A stretch of 16,418 bases of DNA from Neisseriaceae bacterium (GCA_030146285.1 JASLBZ010000050.1:1-16418); one strand, 5' to 3'. Positions 1 to 8,502 are shown, numbered from the stretch's first letter. Program-made: numbers and translations. Notes: generated from the sequence alone by a model not told the origin.

Positions 1-103
1 ACTAAACACTCGTGTAATATGTATGGAACAACTGATACAGTTCAATTCAATGTTATTTTTAAGCGACATTGCAAGAATGAATCAAGATAAGGATGAAGCA
101 ACC

Positions 104-604
104 ATGATGAAAAAATTGGCTTTGGCTGTGACAACAGCGTGTTTACTCGCAAGTACAGCTTATGCACAGAATAGCACTGTGAAAAAATTATCGGATGTGG
201 CGCCGTATCCTATGGCGACAAAGCAAGACAATCGCCATGTGATTTGGCTGGAACAAAAGAGCAATGAGAGCGACTTTAAAGTAGAAATTATCGCGAGCAA
301 AGTAGCTTTAAAAGATTGCAATAACAGTTGGTTTGGTGCAGATTTTGATGATGAGACTGTCAAAGGTTGGGGATTCAGTTATTATCAAATAAAAGATGTT
401 AAAGGCCCAATGAGTACACGCATGGCTTGTGGTGCCGAAAAAGCGAAAAAAGCGGATGTTCCTTTGCGTTTAGGTGAGGATGCAATGCTTCGCTACAACA
501 GTAAATTGCCAATTGTGGTGTATGCACCTAAAGATGTGAAAGTGCAATATCGAATTTGGTCAGCAGAATCTGTTGTCAAAGACAGTCGGATTGAGAACAA
601 ATAA
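104..604 (+). CDS. eco: Ecotin, periplasmic serine-protease inhibitor with Arg at P1
   Basis: Ecotin is a periplasmic dimeric inhibitor of trypsin-fold serine proteases. It is recognised by the APYP segment near the mature N-terminus, DCN (residues 71-73), the core GWG.SYY (88-94), the reactive loop and MLRYNSKLPIVVY (128-140), all closely like E. coli ecotin. The 166-aa length fits the family. Residues 1-21 form a signal peptide ending in TAYA. Cys72 and Cys109 match the loop-bracing disulfide. The reactive loop reads MSTRMAC, so by alignment P1 is Arg106 and P1' is Met107, where E. coli has Met-Met. A longer in-frame start exists at position 23, but the ATG at 104 is preferred because AAGGA (89-93) lies 10 nt upstream and the signal peptide then begins properly. 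ATG 107 is an equally possible start. The gene stands alone, followed by a terminator and convergent with prmB. Confidence 0.93.
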   Translation: MMKKLALAVTTACLLASTAYAQNSTVKKLSDVAPYPMATKQDNRHVIWLEQKSNESDFKVEIIASKVALKDCNNSWFGADFDDETVKGWGFSYYQIKDVKGPMSTRMACGAEKAKKADVPLRLGEDAMLRYNSKLPIVVYAPKDVKVQYRIWSAESVVKDSRIENK

Positions 605-612
605 TCCAATGA

Positions 613-663
613 TTTTTTGTCAACAATGACAAAAAAGCCAATGAAATTTTCATTGGCTTTTTT
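613..663. terminator. Bidirectional terminator between ecotin and prmB, with overlapping hairpins
   Basis: The main stem-loop is A6-GCCAATGAAA at 631-646 pairing with its complement at 648-663, ending in T6. It works in both directions and suits the convergent genes. A second perfect 10-bp stem (613-622 with 627-636, loop ACAA) shares the A-tract 631-636, so the two hairpins cannot form fully together. Confidence 0.85.
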
Positions 664-690
664 ATTTACTCACCGCAAGGTTGCAAGCTC

Positions 691-1590
691 TTACTGGCCC
701 AATAAAGCTTCACGGGTGATGGCAAAAATAAAGCCTTCGCCACACGAGCTAGGCAGCCAATTGAAGTGCAATTCAGCAAAGGCAGCTTGTAAAGCGTCTT
801 GGTGGTGTCCAACTTCCATGACCAGTACCCCTTGTTCATTGAGGTATTTGGCTGCGGTTTGAATGATTTGGTGAATATAGCTTAAGGCATCTTCACCCGC
901 ATTCAATGCCATCATGGGCTCAAAACCATACTCTTCAGGCAGGATATTTAAGGTTTCTTCATCCAGATAAGGTGGATTGGCAACGATTAAATCATATTTG
1001 TTATCCAAACCTTCAAATAAGTCAGTGTGCACCAAACTAATGCGCTCTTCTAAGCCATAGTTTTCAATATTCATGGCAGCAACTTCTAGAGCATCAATGC
1101 TTAAATCTACAGCGTCAATGTGTGCTGCTGGGTAATGCTCTGCCATTTGGATGGCAAGGCTACCTGAACCTGTGCCCAAATCCAAAGCCGTATGGACCAA
1201 TTCTGGATAAGGAATCCATGGCTCTAGTGGTGCGCCTAATGCTTCAAAAATAAATGAGCGTGGAATCTGCACACGTTCATCAACATAAAATTCATAATCG
1301 CCTTGGAAAGCTTGATTGGTTAAATACGCTACAGGAATGCGTTCTTCAATGCGAAGCTCAATCAAAGTACACAATTGTTTGAGTTCGTGTGGCAATAATT
1401 TGGCTTCTAAAAATGGGTTGATGTCATGAATGTCCAAGCCCAAGGTTTGTAAGACCAGATAAGCGGCCTCATCGGATGCATTGTCACTGCCATGACCAAA
1501 ATTCAATTGGGCATCATGAAAGCGAGTTAGGGCATAGCGCCAAACATCGCGCACGGTCTGTAAATATTGTGTTGCAGCTGGAGTGTACAT
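691..1590 (-). CDS. prmB: Ribosomal protein uL3 N5-glutamine methyltransferase PrmB
   Basis: PrmB transfers a methyl group from S-adenosylmethionine to a glutamine of ribosomal protein uL3 (L3). The 299-aa product has the SAM-binding motif DLGTGSGS (137-144) and the catalytic NPPY (205-208) that binds the target glutamine, plus the IPRS segment (109-112) typical of PrmB/PrmC enzymes. The N-terminal half resembles PrmB more than the release-factor enzyme PrmC: RDVWRYA at 14-20 and a length near 300. The reading frame is open upstream to 1695, but that part would run into recG; the ATG at 1588-1590 gives the family-typical N-terminus. The ribosome binding site is weak (AAAGACA only). The gene is divergent from recG and convergent with ecotin. 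PrmC is the main alternative, less likely given these features. Confidence 0.9.
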   Translation of the reverse strand: MYTPAATQYLQTVRDVWRYALTRFHDAQLNFGHGSDNASDEAAYLVLQTLGLDIHDINPFLEAKLLPHELKQLCTLIELRIEERIPVAYLTNQAFQGDYEFYVDERVQIPRSFIFEALGAPLEPWIPYPELVHTALDLGTGSGSLAIQMAEHYPAAHIDAVDLSIDALEVAAMNIENYGLEERISLVHTDLFEGLDNKYDLIVANPPYLDEETLNILPEEYGFEPMMALNAGEDALSYIHQIIQTAAKYLNEQGVLVMEVGHHQDALQAAFAELHFNWLPSSCGEGFIFAITREALLGQ

Positions 1591-1704
1591 AATCAAATGT
1601 CTTTGGAATTGAAAATACAAGTGCTTATTATAACCGACAACATAAGCACATAATATAGGTGCATGGGTTACAATAAGGCACAACAAGATAATCAAGATTT
1701 GCTT

Positions 1705-3744
1705 ATGGACTCAGCATTATTACAGCAACTGTCGTTAACTGACGCCAGTGCCAAAAAATTGGAAAAATTGTCATTGCATACCTTATGGGATGTGGTGCTG
1801 CATTTGCCGCTTCGCTATGAGGACGAAACCCACATTACGCCGATTATGGATGCACCCATAGGACAAAGCGTATTGGTGGAAGGCACTGTGGCCGCATTGG
1901 AGGTTCAGTTTCGCCCTCGCAAACAATTGGTGGTACAAATTGAAGATGATGCGGGCAGTACTTTGATTTTGCGATTTTTGCATTTTTATCCCAGTCAGCA
2001 AAAACAAATGGCGCAAGGAACACGATTGCGTGCTTTAGGTGAGATTAAACATGGTTTTTTGGGTGATGAAATGATTCACCCCAAGATTAAATCTGCCAGT
2101 AGCAGTGCTTTGTCAGAATATTTAACCCCAATTTATCCTACTGTTAGCGGCTTAACACAGCCAACTTTACGCCGTATTGTCGCCTCTGCGTTGTCTCAAA
2201 CGCCATTACAAGAAGTGTTGCCAACAGAAATACTCAATCAACTTAAGGTGCCCAATCTATCTGAGAGCTTAAGTATTTTACACAATCCAACCCCCGATAT
2301 TTCGGTTACCCAATTGCAAAATCAGGCTTTTCCTGCTTGGCAGCGCTTGAAGTTTGATGAGTTGCTGGCACAACAATTGTCGATGAAATTGGCACGAAAC
2401 AAACGTGAAGCAGGTGAAGCCAAAGTTTTGTGTGGAACAGGAAAGTTCAGCAATGACTTAATTGCGCGCTTGGGATTTCAATTAACTGGTGCGCAAGAAA
2501 AAGTGTTGACAGAGATTTACCAAGACATGAGACAAAACCATCCCATGCACCGATTGCTACAAGGTGATGTGGGTAGTGGGAAGACCATTGTTGCCGCTTT
2601 GGCAGCCTTAACAGCGATAGAGGCTGGTGTGCAAGTGGCTGTTATGGCACCGACTGAGATTTTGGCAGAGCAGCATTATTTGAAATTTCAAGAATGGCTT
2701 TCACCTTTGGGCTTGGAAGTTGCTTGGCTTTCAGGCAGCTTAGGTAAAAAAGCCAAAAGAGAAGCCAAAGAACGCTTACTTAATAATGAAGTGGCCATTG
2801 CCATTGGCACCCATGCTTTGTTTCAAGATGATGTGGCATTTGCGAATTTGGGTTTGGTTGTGGTGGATGAGCAGCATCGATTTGGTGTTTCTCAGCGCTT
2901 ATCTTTGAAAAACAAAGGTTTAGATGTGCATCAGTTGATGATGTCAGCAACGCCGATTCCCCGAACATTGGCCATGAGTTTTTTTGCTGATTTAGATGTA
3001 TCTGTGATTGATGAGCTGCCACCGAACCGAACGCCGATTGTGACCAAATTGGTCAGTGATGCTCGTCGCTCACAAGTGGAAGGTTATGTGAGGAACACAT
3101 GTTCGAAAGGTCAACAAGCTTACTGGGTGTGTCCGTTGATTGAAGAAAGCGAAACCTTGCAATTGCAAACGGCAGTGGATACGCAAGAAGAATTAAAACT
3201 GGCTTTGCCTGAGTATCGCATTGGTTTGGTGCATGGGCGCATGAAAGCGGCAGAAAAAGCCCAAGTGATGCAAGACTTTAAAAATGCACAATTGGATATT
3301 TTGGTTGCCACCACCGTGATTGAAGTAGGCGTTGATGTGCCCAATGCCAGCTTGATGGTGATTGAACATGCTGAACGCATGGGCTTATCACAACTGCATC
3401 AATTGCGTGGTCGAGTGGGTCGTGGTAGCGCTGCCAGTGTGTGTGTATTGATGTTTTGTGAGCCATTAAGCCAATTGGCCAAAGCGCGCTTAAAAGTGAT
3501 TTATGAGCACACTGATGGCTTTGAGATTGCGCGCGAGGATTTGAATATTCGAGGCCCAGGGGAGTTCTTAGGGGCCAGACAAAGCGGAGCACCAATGCTG
3601 CGTTTTGCCAATTTAGAAGAAGATTTAGAACTGTTAGAACAAGCACGTGATTTAGCACCCGTGTTATTAGGGCAATATCCAGAAGCAGTGGATGCACATT
3701 TGAATCGTTGGCTGGCCAGCCGTGAGCAGTATTTGGGTGCTTGA
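1705..3744 (+). CDS. recG: ATP-dependent DNA helicase RecG
   Basis: RecG is a cytoplasmic superfamily-2 double-stranded DNA translocase that regresses stalled forks and remodels branched DNA. The 679-aa product has the N-terminal wedge/OB region (about 1-150, with LPLRYED early), Walker A GDVGSGKT (287-294), the Walker B box DEQHRFG, motif III SATPIPRT, motif VI QLRGRVGRG and the C-terminal TRG region RGPGEFLGARQSG. It is full length for the family. The frame is open from an ATG at 1663, which would add 14 residues without similarity to RecG; ATG 1705 gives a RecG-like start and is preferred, although neither start has a strong ribosome binding site. It is divergent from prmB, and the two genes share a short intergenic region of about 70-115 bp. 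The stop at 3742-3744 is 54 bp before the glycerate kinase. Confidence 0.96.
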   Translation: MDSALLQQLSLTDASAKKLEKLSLHTLWDVVLHLPLRYEDETHITPIMDAPIGQSVLVEGTVAALEVQFRPRKQLVVQIEDDAGSTLILRFLHFYPSQQKQMAQGTRLRALGEIKHGFLGDEMIHPKIKSASSSALSEYLTPIYPTVSGLTQPTLRRIVASALSQTPLQEVLPTEILNQLKVPNLSESLSILHNPTPDISVTQLQNQAFPAWQRLKFDELLAQQLSMKLARNKREAGEAKVLCGTGKFSNDLIARLGFQLTGAQEKVLTEIYQDMRQNHPMHRLLQGDVGSGKTIVAALAALTAIEAGVQVAVMAPTEILAEQHYLKFQEWLSPLGLEVAWLSGSLGKKAKREAKERLLNNEVAIAIGTHALFQDDVAFANLGLVVVDEQHRFGVSQRLSLKNKGLDVHQLMMSATPIPRTLAMSFFADLDVSVIDELPPNRTPIVTKLVSDARRSQVEGYVRNTCSKGQQAYWVCPLIEESETLQLQTAVDTQEELKLALPEYRIGLVHGRMKAAEKAQVMQDFKNAQLDILVATTVIEVGVDVPNASLMVIEHAERMGLSQLHQLRGRVGRGSAASVCVLMFCEPLSQLAKARLKVIYEHTDGFEIAREDLNIRGPGEFLGARQSGAPMLRFANLEEDLELLEQARDLAPVLLGQYPEAVDAHLNRWLASREQYLGA

Positions 3745-3798
3745 GCGTTATCTTAAATAAAAATAATAAAATTTTAATACAATTTACAAAGGTTGGAA

Positions 3799-5082
3799 AT
3801 GAACAACAAATATAGGGATTTATTGGTAGAAAATTTCCAAATAGCTTTACAAGCGGCAATGCCACAAGGGAAAATATTACCTTTCTTACCAAAAACAAAA
3901 CCCAAAGGTCGGGTGGTTGTGGTAGGCGCAGGCAAAGCTGCCTCGAGTATGGCGGTTGAATTAGAGGCAGTTTGGCCATATGCAGATGTGCCATTGACTG
4001 GTTTGGTGATTACCCGTTATGGGCATGGTTTACCAACGAAATACATTGAAGTTGTGGAGGCGTCGCATCCCATACCTGACGCATGTGGTCTTGATGCCGC
4101 TCATCGCTTATTGAGGCTGGTACAAGATTTAAACGCAGATGATTTGGTGATTGCATTGATGTCAGGTGGTGCATCGGCTTTGTTGTCTTTGCCTGCACTG
4201 GGCATGACACTTCATGATAAACAACAAGTGAATCGGCAATTATTGGCCAGTGGTGCGCCCATTGAGAAAATGAATGCCGTTCGCAAGCATTTGTCCGCCA
4301 TAAAAGGTGGCCACTTGGCTCAGGCTGCTTTTCCGGCACAGGTTTTGACTTTGGCTATTTCAGATGTGGTTGGTAATGATCTCAGTGTGATTGGCTCTGG
4401 CCCAACGGTGGCAGATGCCAGTACGGTGGCTGAAGTTTTGAATGTGATTGCTGAGTATGAAATTGATTTACCATTGGGCGTTCAAACGTTTTTGCAACAA
4501 GAATTAGCCGTTATTGAAACCCCAAAAGCTTTGGACAACAGCCAAGAGGCGCATGTCATTATTACACCTGATCAAGCTTTTCAGGCTGCCATTGCCCATG
4601 CACAAGGTTTGGGGTGGCAAGTGATGTATCTGGGCGATCGAATCAGTGGTGAAGCCAAAGAAGTTGCTCATGTGTTTTCTGGCTTGGCTGCGCATTTGTC
4701 TGATCAGGTATTGACGCAAGGGACTCCTTGGTTGATTTTGTCTGGTGGCGAAACCACAGTGACCTTGCCTCAGAATGTTGTGGGACAGGGCGGTCGCAAC
4801 AGTGAGTTTTTGTTGGGATTTCTGTGTGATGTGCAAGATAGCATACAAGTGTATGCCTTAGCAGCAGACACTGATGGAATTGATGGCAGCGAAGACAATG
4901 CAGGAGTCTGGATTACCCCGATGACGTGGGAGAAATCGTTGGCACTGGGTTTGGATGCAAAAACAGCATTAAAGACGCATCAGGCGTTTTCTTTTTTTGC
5001 AGGTTTAGAGCAATTGTTGATCACCACACCAACACGAACAAATATTAATGATTACCGCGCCATTTTATTGGTGTCGAAATAA
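3799..5082 (+). CDS. Glycerate 2-kinase (MOFRL family)
   Basis: This cytoplasmic enzyme of the GckA/TtuD type phosphorylates D-glycerate to 2-phosphoglycerate, feeding lower glycolysis. Older annotations call such proteins hydroxypyruvate reductase TtuD. The 427-aa protein has the N-terminal glycerate kinase domain with VVGAGKAA (41-48, probable catalytic Lys46), the nucleotide-loop-like SGGASALL (122-129) and ISDVVGNDLSVIGSGP (187-202). The C-terminal MOFRL domain has SGGETT (315-320), GQGGRNSEF (329-337, Arg333 likely catalytic) and AADTDGIDG. ATG 3799 is chosen over an in-frame TTG at 3793 because AAAGG (3788-3792) is spaced 6 nt from it. The next gene starts 9 nt after this stop, so they are probably co-transcribed. 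The product 2-phosphoglycerate is also a substrate of GpmI, encoded at the far right of the window. Confidence 0.92.
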   Translation: MNNKYRDLLVENFQIALQAAMPQGKILPFLPKTKPKGRVVVVGAGKAASSMAVELEAVWPYADVPLTGLVITRYGHGLPTKYIEVVEASHPIPDACGLDAAHRLLRLVQDLNADDLVIALMSGGASALLSLPALGMTLHDKQQVNRQLLASGAPIEKMNAVRKHLSAIKGGHLAQAAFPAQVLTLAISDVVGNDLSVIGSGPTVADASTVAEVLNVIAEYEIDLPLGVQTFLQQELAVIETPKALDNSQEAHVIITPDQAFQAAIAHAQGLGWQVMYLGDRISGEAKEVAHVFSGLAAHLSDQVLTQGTPWLILSGGETTVTLPQNVVGQGGRNSEFLLGFLCDVQDSIQVYALAADTDGIDGSEDNAGVWITPMTWEKSLALGLDAKTALKTHQAFSFFAGLEQLLITTPTRTNINDYRAILLVSK

Positions 5083-5091
5083 AGGATTTGC

Positions 5092-6057
5092 ATGAAGCGT
5101 TTGATCATCACAATGGGTTTTGGTTTGTTGGCATTGTCAATATCGAAGATGGCATTCGCTGATGATGAGCATACCCAAAATGCCAAATCTGTAGCCATCG
5201 AACAAGAAATTGCAGCGGATACAGAATTGTTGGCTGAGTTAAATGGTTTGAAAAATCTGCTGGTGTATGAGGATTTTAATTTTGATGGCATTAAAGACTT
5301 TGCCATCATGGACTCACAACCAGCTTGTCAGCAAACCAGTTCGTATAAAATTTTTTTAGGCAGTGCCAAGAATCAAAAATTTGAATACTCACCAGATTTA
5401 AGCAAGTTATCGCAAGAATATTGTGGTTTTTTGAATCTTGATAAAAGTGAACATGTTATCAAGGTGGTCATGAAAAAAGGGTGTTGTAACCATTTATTGG
5501 AGACATACCGTGTTGTGGACAATAAACCAGTTCTGTGGATACGAGATGACATTAGTTTAGATGGTGATGCTTATGAGTATTTAGAGCGCACAGAATTTGA
5601 TCATCTTGGCAACCAAATCAGTCAAAAAAGCAGTGCTCGTTTTGTTGCGCCAGAAGATGAAAAGTTCAAACCCTTGTTCGCATTTGACTGGGGTAAACGG
5701 GTTAAGCAGACTTTGTATGTGTATGAATTGCCTAGTGGGCAAGTTGACTTGGCATCTGTTAAGCGAGGCAGCAACGAGATTGTGTATAGCTTGCGCTTGA
5801 GTAAAAATCATCCTTCGAAAAAAACCACGTTACCAGCGGTACTGACATACGATAAAAATAAGCAAGCATTGTGTGTGAAGCATGATGGTGTTGAGTACAC
5901 GGTGTATGATGCACCAAATCAGCGCGGTATTAAAACGGTTGTAGATGGGAAGCAGCAGTTTTTCTTGGCGGATAAGGATCAGCACAGTCAACAAGGTGCA
6001 TTAGAGAATATATTGACCAGTAAAATGAGCAATGTGCTCGCAGGAACATGCCCATAA
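5092..6057 (+). CDS. Secreted protein with an FG-GAP/DxNxDG-like motif, function unknown
   Basis: I do not recognise a named family. The 321-aa product has a clear Sec signal peptide (residues 1-23, ending KMAFA) and is probably periplasmic or secreted. Residues 61-69 read DFNFDGIKD, a calcium-binding-loop pattern (DxNxDGxxD) seen in FG-GAP/VCBS-like repeats of secreted proteins. Cysteines occur at Cys79, Cys111 and the pair Cys131-Cys132, with two more near the C-terminus, so disulfides are likely. The C-terminal third reads as an extracytoplasmic beta-rich domain. AAAGGA (5081-5086) overlaps the kinase stop and is well spaced from ATG 5092, so translation is probably coupled to the glycerate kinase gene. 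A strong terminator follows. The link to glycerate metabolism is positional only. Confidence 0.7.
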   Translation: MKRLIITMGFGLLALSISKMAFADDEHTQNAKSVAIEQEIAADTELLAELNGLKNLLVYEDFNFDGIKDFAIMDSQPACQQTSSYKIFLGSAKNQKFEYSPDLSKLSQEYCGFLNLDKSEHVIKVVMKKGCCNHLLETYRVVDNKPVLWIRDDISLDGDAYEYLERTEFDHLGNQISQKSSARFVAPEDEKFKPLFAFDWGKRVKQTLYVYELPSGQVDLASVKRGSNEIVYSLRLSKNHPSKKTTLPAVLTYDKNKQALCVKHDGVEYTVYDAPNQRGIKTVVDGKQQFFLADKDQHSQQGALENILTSKMSNVLAGTCP

Positions 6058-6087
6058 CTTGTTTTTGCCAGACTGATTGCCCATTTG

Positions 6088-6120
6088 AAAAAGCCAAAAG
6101 CATTGCGTTTTGGCTTTTTT
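6088..6120 (+). terminator. Intrinsic terminator after the glycerate kinase operon
   Basis: A5-GCC-A4 (6088-6099) pairs with T4-GGC-T5 (6108-6119) around an 8-nt loop, followed by a T-run. It lies 30 bp after the secreted-protein stop and separates that operon from gloB. Confidence 0.87.
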
Positions 6121-6170
6121 CATTGGATGATGGTCATTGATTTTTGGATTCTTTGGATTGGACTGCGTAC

Positions 6171-6947
6171 ATGAACATGATTTACCCATTGTCTGCATTT
6201 AACGATAACTATATTTGGTGCATACAAGCAAGCCAAGGTTTACTGGTGGTTGATCCAGGGGATGCAAAGCCTGTTCTTACCCATTTGGCGAACACTGGCA
6301 TGCCATTGTTGGAAATTTGGATTACACACCATCACAATGATCACATTGGTGGCGTTAAGGCATTGCAGGCTGCTTATCCAAATGTGCTTATTCGTGGTTC
6401 TCGGTTTTTACAATCATTAATTGATGTTACAAATATTCAAGATGATGGCAGTGCTTTTCAGATAAGCGACAAAAAAGATCATTGTTTGGATGTGACTGTC
6501 TGGGATACACCAGGACACACTGCATCACATCAGGTGTACTTATTGCAAGGTGAAAATCAATTGCATGTTTTTTGTGGTGATACTTTGTTTAGCGCTGGAT
6601 GTGGCCGCGTGTTTGATGGCACCATCGAGGATTTGTACCAAAGCTTCGAGCGTTTTAAAACCTTGCCAGAAAACACCTTGTTTTACCCTGCACATGAGTA
6701 TACTGCTGCTAATTTGGGGTTTGCTTTGGCAGTAGAGCCAGAGAATGCTGATGTTCAGGCGGCCTTACAGTCTGCAAAAGAACAGGTTTTGACCTTGCCT
6801 GTGACTTTAGAGCATGAAAGACGAGTGAATCCTTTTTTGCGAATTGATGAAAAAACCGTGTTAGCAGGGTTGATTCAAGAAGGTTGTTCACCTCGAACGC
6901 CAGAGGATGTTTTTTCTGCTTTGCGAACGTGGAAGAATCGTTTTTAA
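6171..6947 (+). CDS. gloB: Hydroxyacylglutathione hydrolase (glyoxalase II)
   Basis: GloB hydrolyses S-D-lactoylglutathione to glutathione and D-lactate, the second step of methylglyoxal detoxification in the cytoplasm. The 258-aa product has the family start PLSAFNDNYIW, the metallo-beta-lactamase zinc motif THHHNDH (52-58), DTPGHTASH, the metal-ligand segment FCGDTLFSAGCGRVFDG, AHEYT and the C-terminal substrate-binding region ending in LRTWKNRF, all matching E. coli GloB. An upstream in-frame TTG at 6144 adds residues without similarity. ATG 6171 is chosen, with GGA at 6160-6162; ATG 6177 would be almost identical. It appears monocistronic, between a terminator upstream and one downstream, and is convergent with the yhbW-like gene. 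A glutathione-dependent enzyme fits a proteobacterium. Confidence 0.95.
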   Translation: MNMIYPLSAFNDNYIWCIQASQGLLVVDPGDAKPVLTHLANTGMPLLEIWITHHHNDHIGGVKALQAAYPNVLIRGSRFLQSLIDVTNIQDDGSAFQISDKKDHCLDVTVWDTPGHTASHQVYLLQGENQLHVFCGDTLFSAGCGRVFDGTIEDLYQSFERFKTLPENTLFYPAHEYTAANLGFALAVEPENADVQAALQSAKEQVLTLPVTLEHERRVNPFLRIDEKTVLAGLIQEGCSPRTPEDVFSALRTWKNRF

Positions 6948-6993
6948 TCTAGGGAACACACTATTTGCAGTGTAGTGCAATGAAAAATTGAAT

Positions 6994-7029
6994 AAAAGCC
7001 ATGCCAATACAGCATGGCTTTTGTTTTTT
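6994..7029. terminator. Terminator between gloB and the yhbW-like gene
   Basis: An 11-bp stem, AAAAGCCATGC at 6994-7004 with GCATGGCTTTT at 7012-7022 and a 7-nt loop, is followed by a T-rich run to 7029. The A-run on the left arm allows use from the minus strand too. A small extra hairpin (ACACT/AGTGT, 6958-6973) precedes it. Confidence 0.85.
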
Positions 7030-7060
7030 GAATGCACAATAGGCTGGTGTTCAAATGTCT

Positions 7061-8059
7061 TTAGGACTCAAAGGAGAACATTGGTAAATCTTGAGCGTAT
7101 TGCAATGTTTTTAATCGAGTGGCTTGATCATAAATGCCACAAGTCACAATCAATTCATCAGGTGCAAACTCAGATAAAAAATGCTCAATAGCTAGGCTTT
7201 GTGATGCCACCGTACCGACAAAAGAGCAACTTAGCGCGCTGGCCGCCATGTCTTTTTCACTGGCATTCCAATAGCTTTCCATGTCTTTTATGGGTTTGGG
7301 GATTAAACCTGCATTGCCACGACGAAGTTGGACAAAGCTTTGCTGTTTGGAAGTGAACTGGTAGCGCGCTTCTTCTATGCTATCGCTTAATAAAAGATTC
7401 GCGGCAATGCTGACATAAGGCTTGGCTAATGATTGCGATGGGCGAAAAGTCGATCGGTATACATGAATGGCTTGCTTGAGCATTTGTGGTGCAAAGTGAG
7501 AAGCAAATGCATAAGGTAGACCAAAGTAAGCAGCCATTTGTGCACCATACAAGCTAGAACCCAAAATCCACAATGGAATATTTAGGCCTTGGCCAGGGAT
7601 TGCGCGTATTGTGTCATTCAGATTGGTTGATTGCAGATAAGCTTGTAATTCTAAAACATCATCAGGGAAACGTTCAGAATCTTCCATCGTGCGATGTAAA
7701 GCATCCGCTGTGGCCAAGTCACTACCAGGGGCACGACCTAATCCTAAGTCAATGCGATTGGGAAACAAGGATTCCAATGTGCCAAATTGCTCTGCAATCA
7801 CCAAAGGAGAATGGTTTGGTAACATAATGCCACCAGAACCCAGACGGATGCGTTGAGTATGGTTACCAAGATGGCACAATAGCAAAGATGTCGCTGCGCT
7901 GGCGATGCCCGGCATATTGTGGTGCTCTGCCAACCAAAATCGCTTAAAACCACACTGTTCTGCCATTTGTGCCATTTGCACACTTTGTGCGATGGCCGTT
8001 GCTGCGGTTTGTCCTTCACCAATGGGAACCAAGTCCAAAAAAGAAATTGGAATGCGCAT
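7061..8059 (-). CDS. yhbW: LLM-class flavin-dependent oxidoreductase, YhbW-like
   Basis: This is a bacterial luciferase-like (LLM) protein expected to bind reduced FMN in a TIM-barrel fold; the substrate of the YhbW group is unknown. The 332-aa sequence carries the hallmark stretches of E. coli YhbW: SFLDLVPIGEG at the start, FWLAEHHNMPGIASAATS, LGSGGIMLPNHSPLVIAEQF, RIDLGLGRAPGSD and ILGSSLYGAQMAA. The frame opens upstream to 8101, but the start at 8057-8059 is preferred: AAGGAA (plus-strand TTCCTT, 8069-8074) lies 9 nt upstream and the protein then begins like the family. It sits 41 bp downstream of a lipoprotein gene on the same strand with no clear terminator between, so they may be co-transcribed. 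It is convergent with gloB. The function is family-level only. Confidence 0.9.
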   Translation of the reverse strand: MRIPISFLDLVPIGEGQTAATAIAQSVQMAQMAEQCGFKRFWLAEHHNMPGIASAATSLLLCHLGNHTQRIRLGSGGIMLPNHSPLVIAEQFGTLESLFPNRIDLGLGRAPGSDLATADALHRTMEDSERFPDDVLELQAYLQSTNLNDTIRAIPGQGLNIPLWILGSSLYGAQMAAYFGLPYAFASHFAPQMLKQAIHVYRSTFRPSQSLAKPYVSIAANLLLSDSIEEARYQFTSKQQSFVQLRRGNAGLIPKPIKDMESYWNASEKDMAASALSCSFVGTVASQSLAIEHFLSEFAPDELIVTCGIYDQATRLKTLQYAQDLPMFSFES

Positions 8060-8100
8060 ATTGTATTGTTCCTTATTTAGCACTACGCCATTATCGTGCA

Positions 8101-8502
8101 TTAAAGTTTGATTGTTCGTTTTTTTTCAATGTTGTTTTGAATCATTTGCAAAGTAAAAGCATTAAAACGATTTTTCATGTCCAACAGCTGCTGTGCTTGT
8201 TGAGAATGGATGGGTTGGCCATCGGGTGCCAGTTGGGTTTGTAAAATGGCATAAAATGCAGTTTCACGTTGTTGTTCACAAACTTTGTTTGCCTGTAAGG
8301 CGATGTTAGCTGCATCTGTTGTTGCATCTGGTGTCTTAGAGATGTAGTCATTTAAGCAATCAACTAGATTTTGTCCTGCGGTATTTCTGGCTTCGCTGTT
8401 GTAAAAATCATTTCGACTGATGCTTACTGGCTCATAGCTGGTACAAGCGCTCAATAAGGTAGTACTTAAGATTGTTGCACATAATAATGATTGTAAGCGC
8501 AT
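8101..8502 (-). CDS. Small putative lipoprotein, unknown function
   Basis: I do not recognise this 133-aa protein. It starts with a short lipoprotein signal, MRLQSLLCATILSTTLLSAC, whose lipobox LSAC points to lipidation of the Cys and membrane anchoring. The mature part is Gln/Asn/Ala-rich and probably helical, with two further cysteines (VDCLN and KVCEQ) that could form a disulfide. Two starts are possible: ATG 8502 gives a compact signal peptide; ATG 8538 adds 12 residues (MKLNDFESLKTS). Neither has a strong ribosome binding site. It lies upstream of the yhbW-like gene on the same strand and is divergent from the O-methyltransferase gene. The 169-bp intergenic region contains a perfect palindrome (8557-8570). 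Confidence 0.72.
   Translation of the reverse strand: MRLQSLLCATILSTTLLSACTSYEPVSISRNDFYNSEARNTAGQNLVDCLNDYISKTPDATTDAANIALQANKVCEQQRETAFYAILQTQLAPDGQPIHSQQAQQLLDMKNRFNAFTLQMIQNNIEKKRTIKL

Noticed and set aside
3278..3994. A 238-codon minus-strand ORF spanning the recG end and the glycerate kinase start.
   Set aside because: Antisense to two clearly conserved genes, with His/Pro/Leu-rich low-quality composition and no recognisable domain.
4580..4590. An 11-base match to a Kingella-type DNA uptake sequence (TTCAGGCTGCC on the plus strand).
   Set aside because: A single copy inside the glycerate kinase frame coding for FQAA; other CAGGC words in the window are scattered and do not extend. No repeated 10-12-mer was seen.
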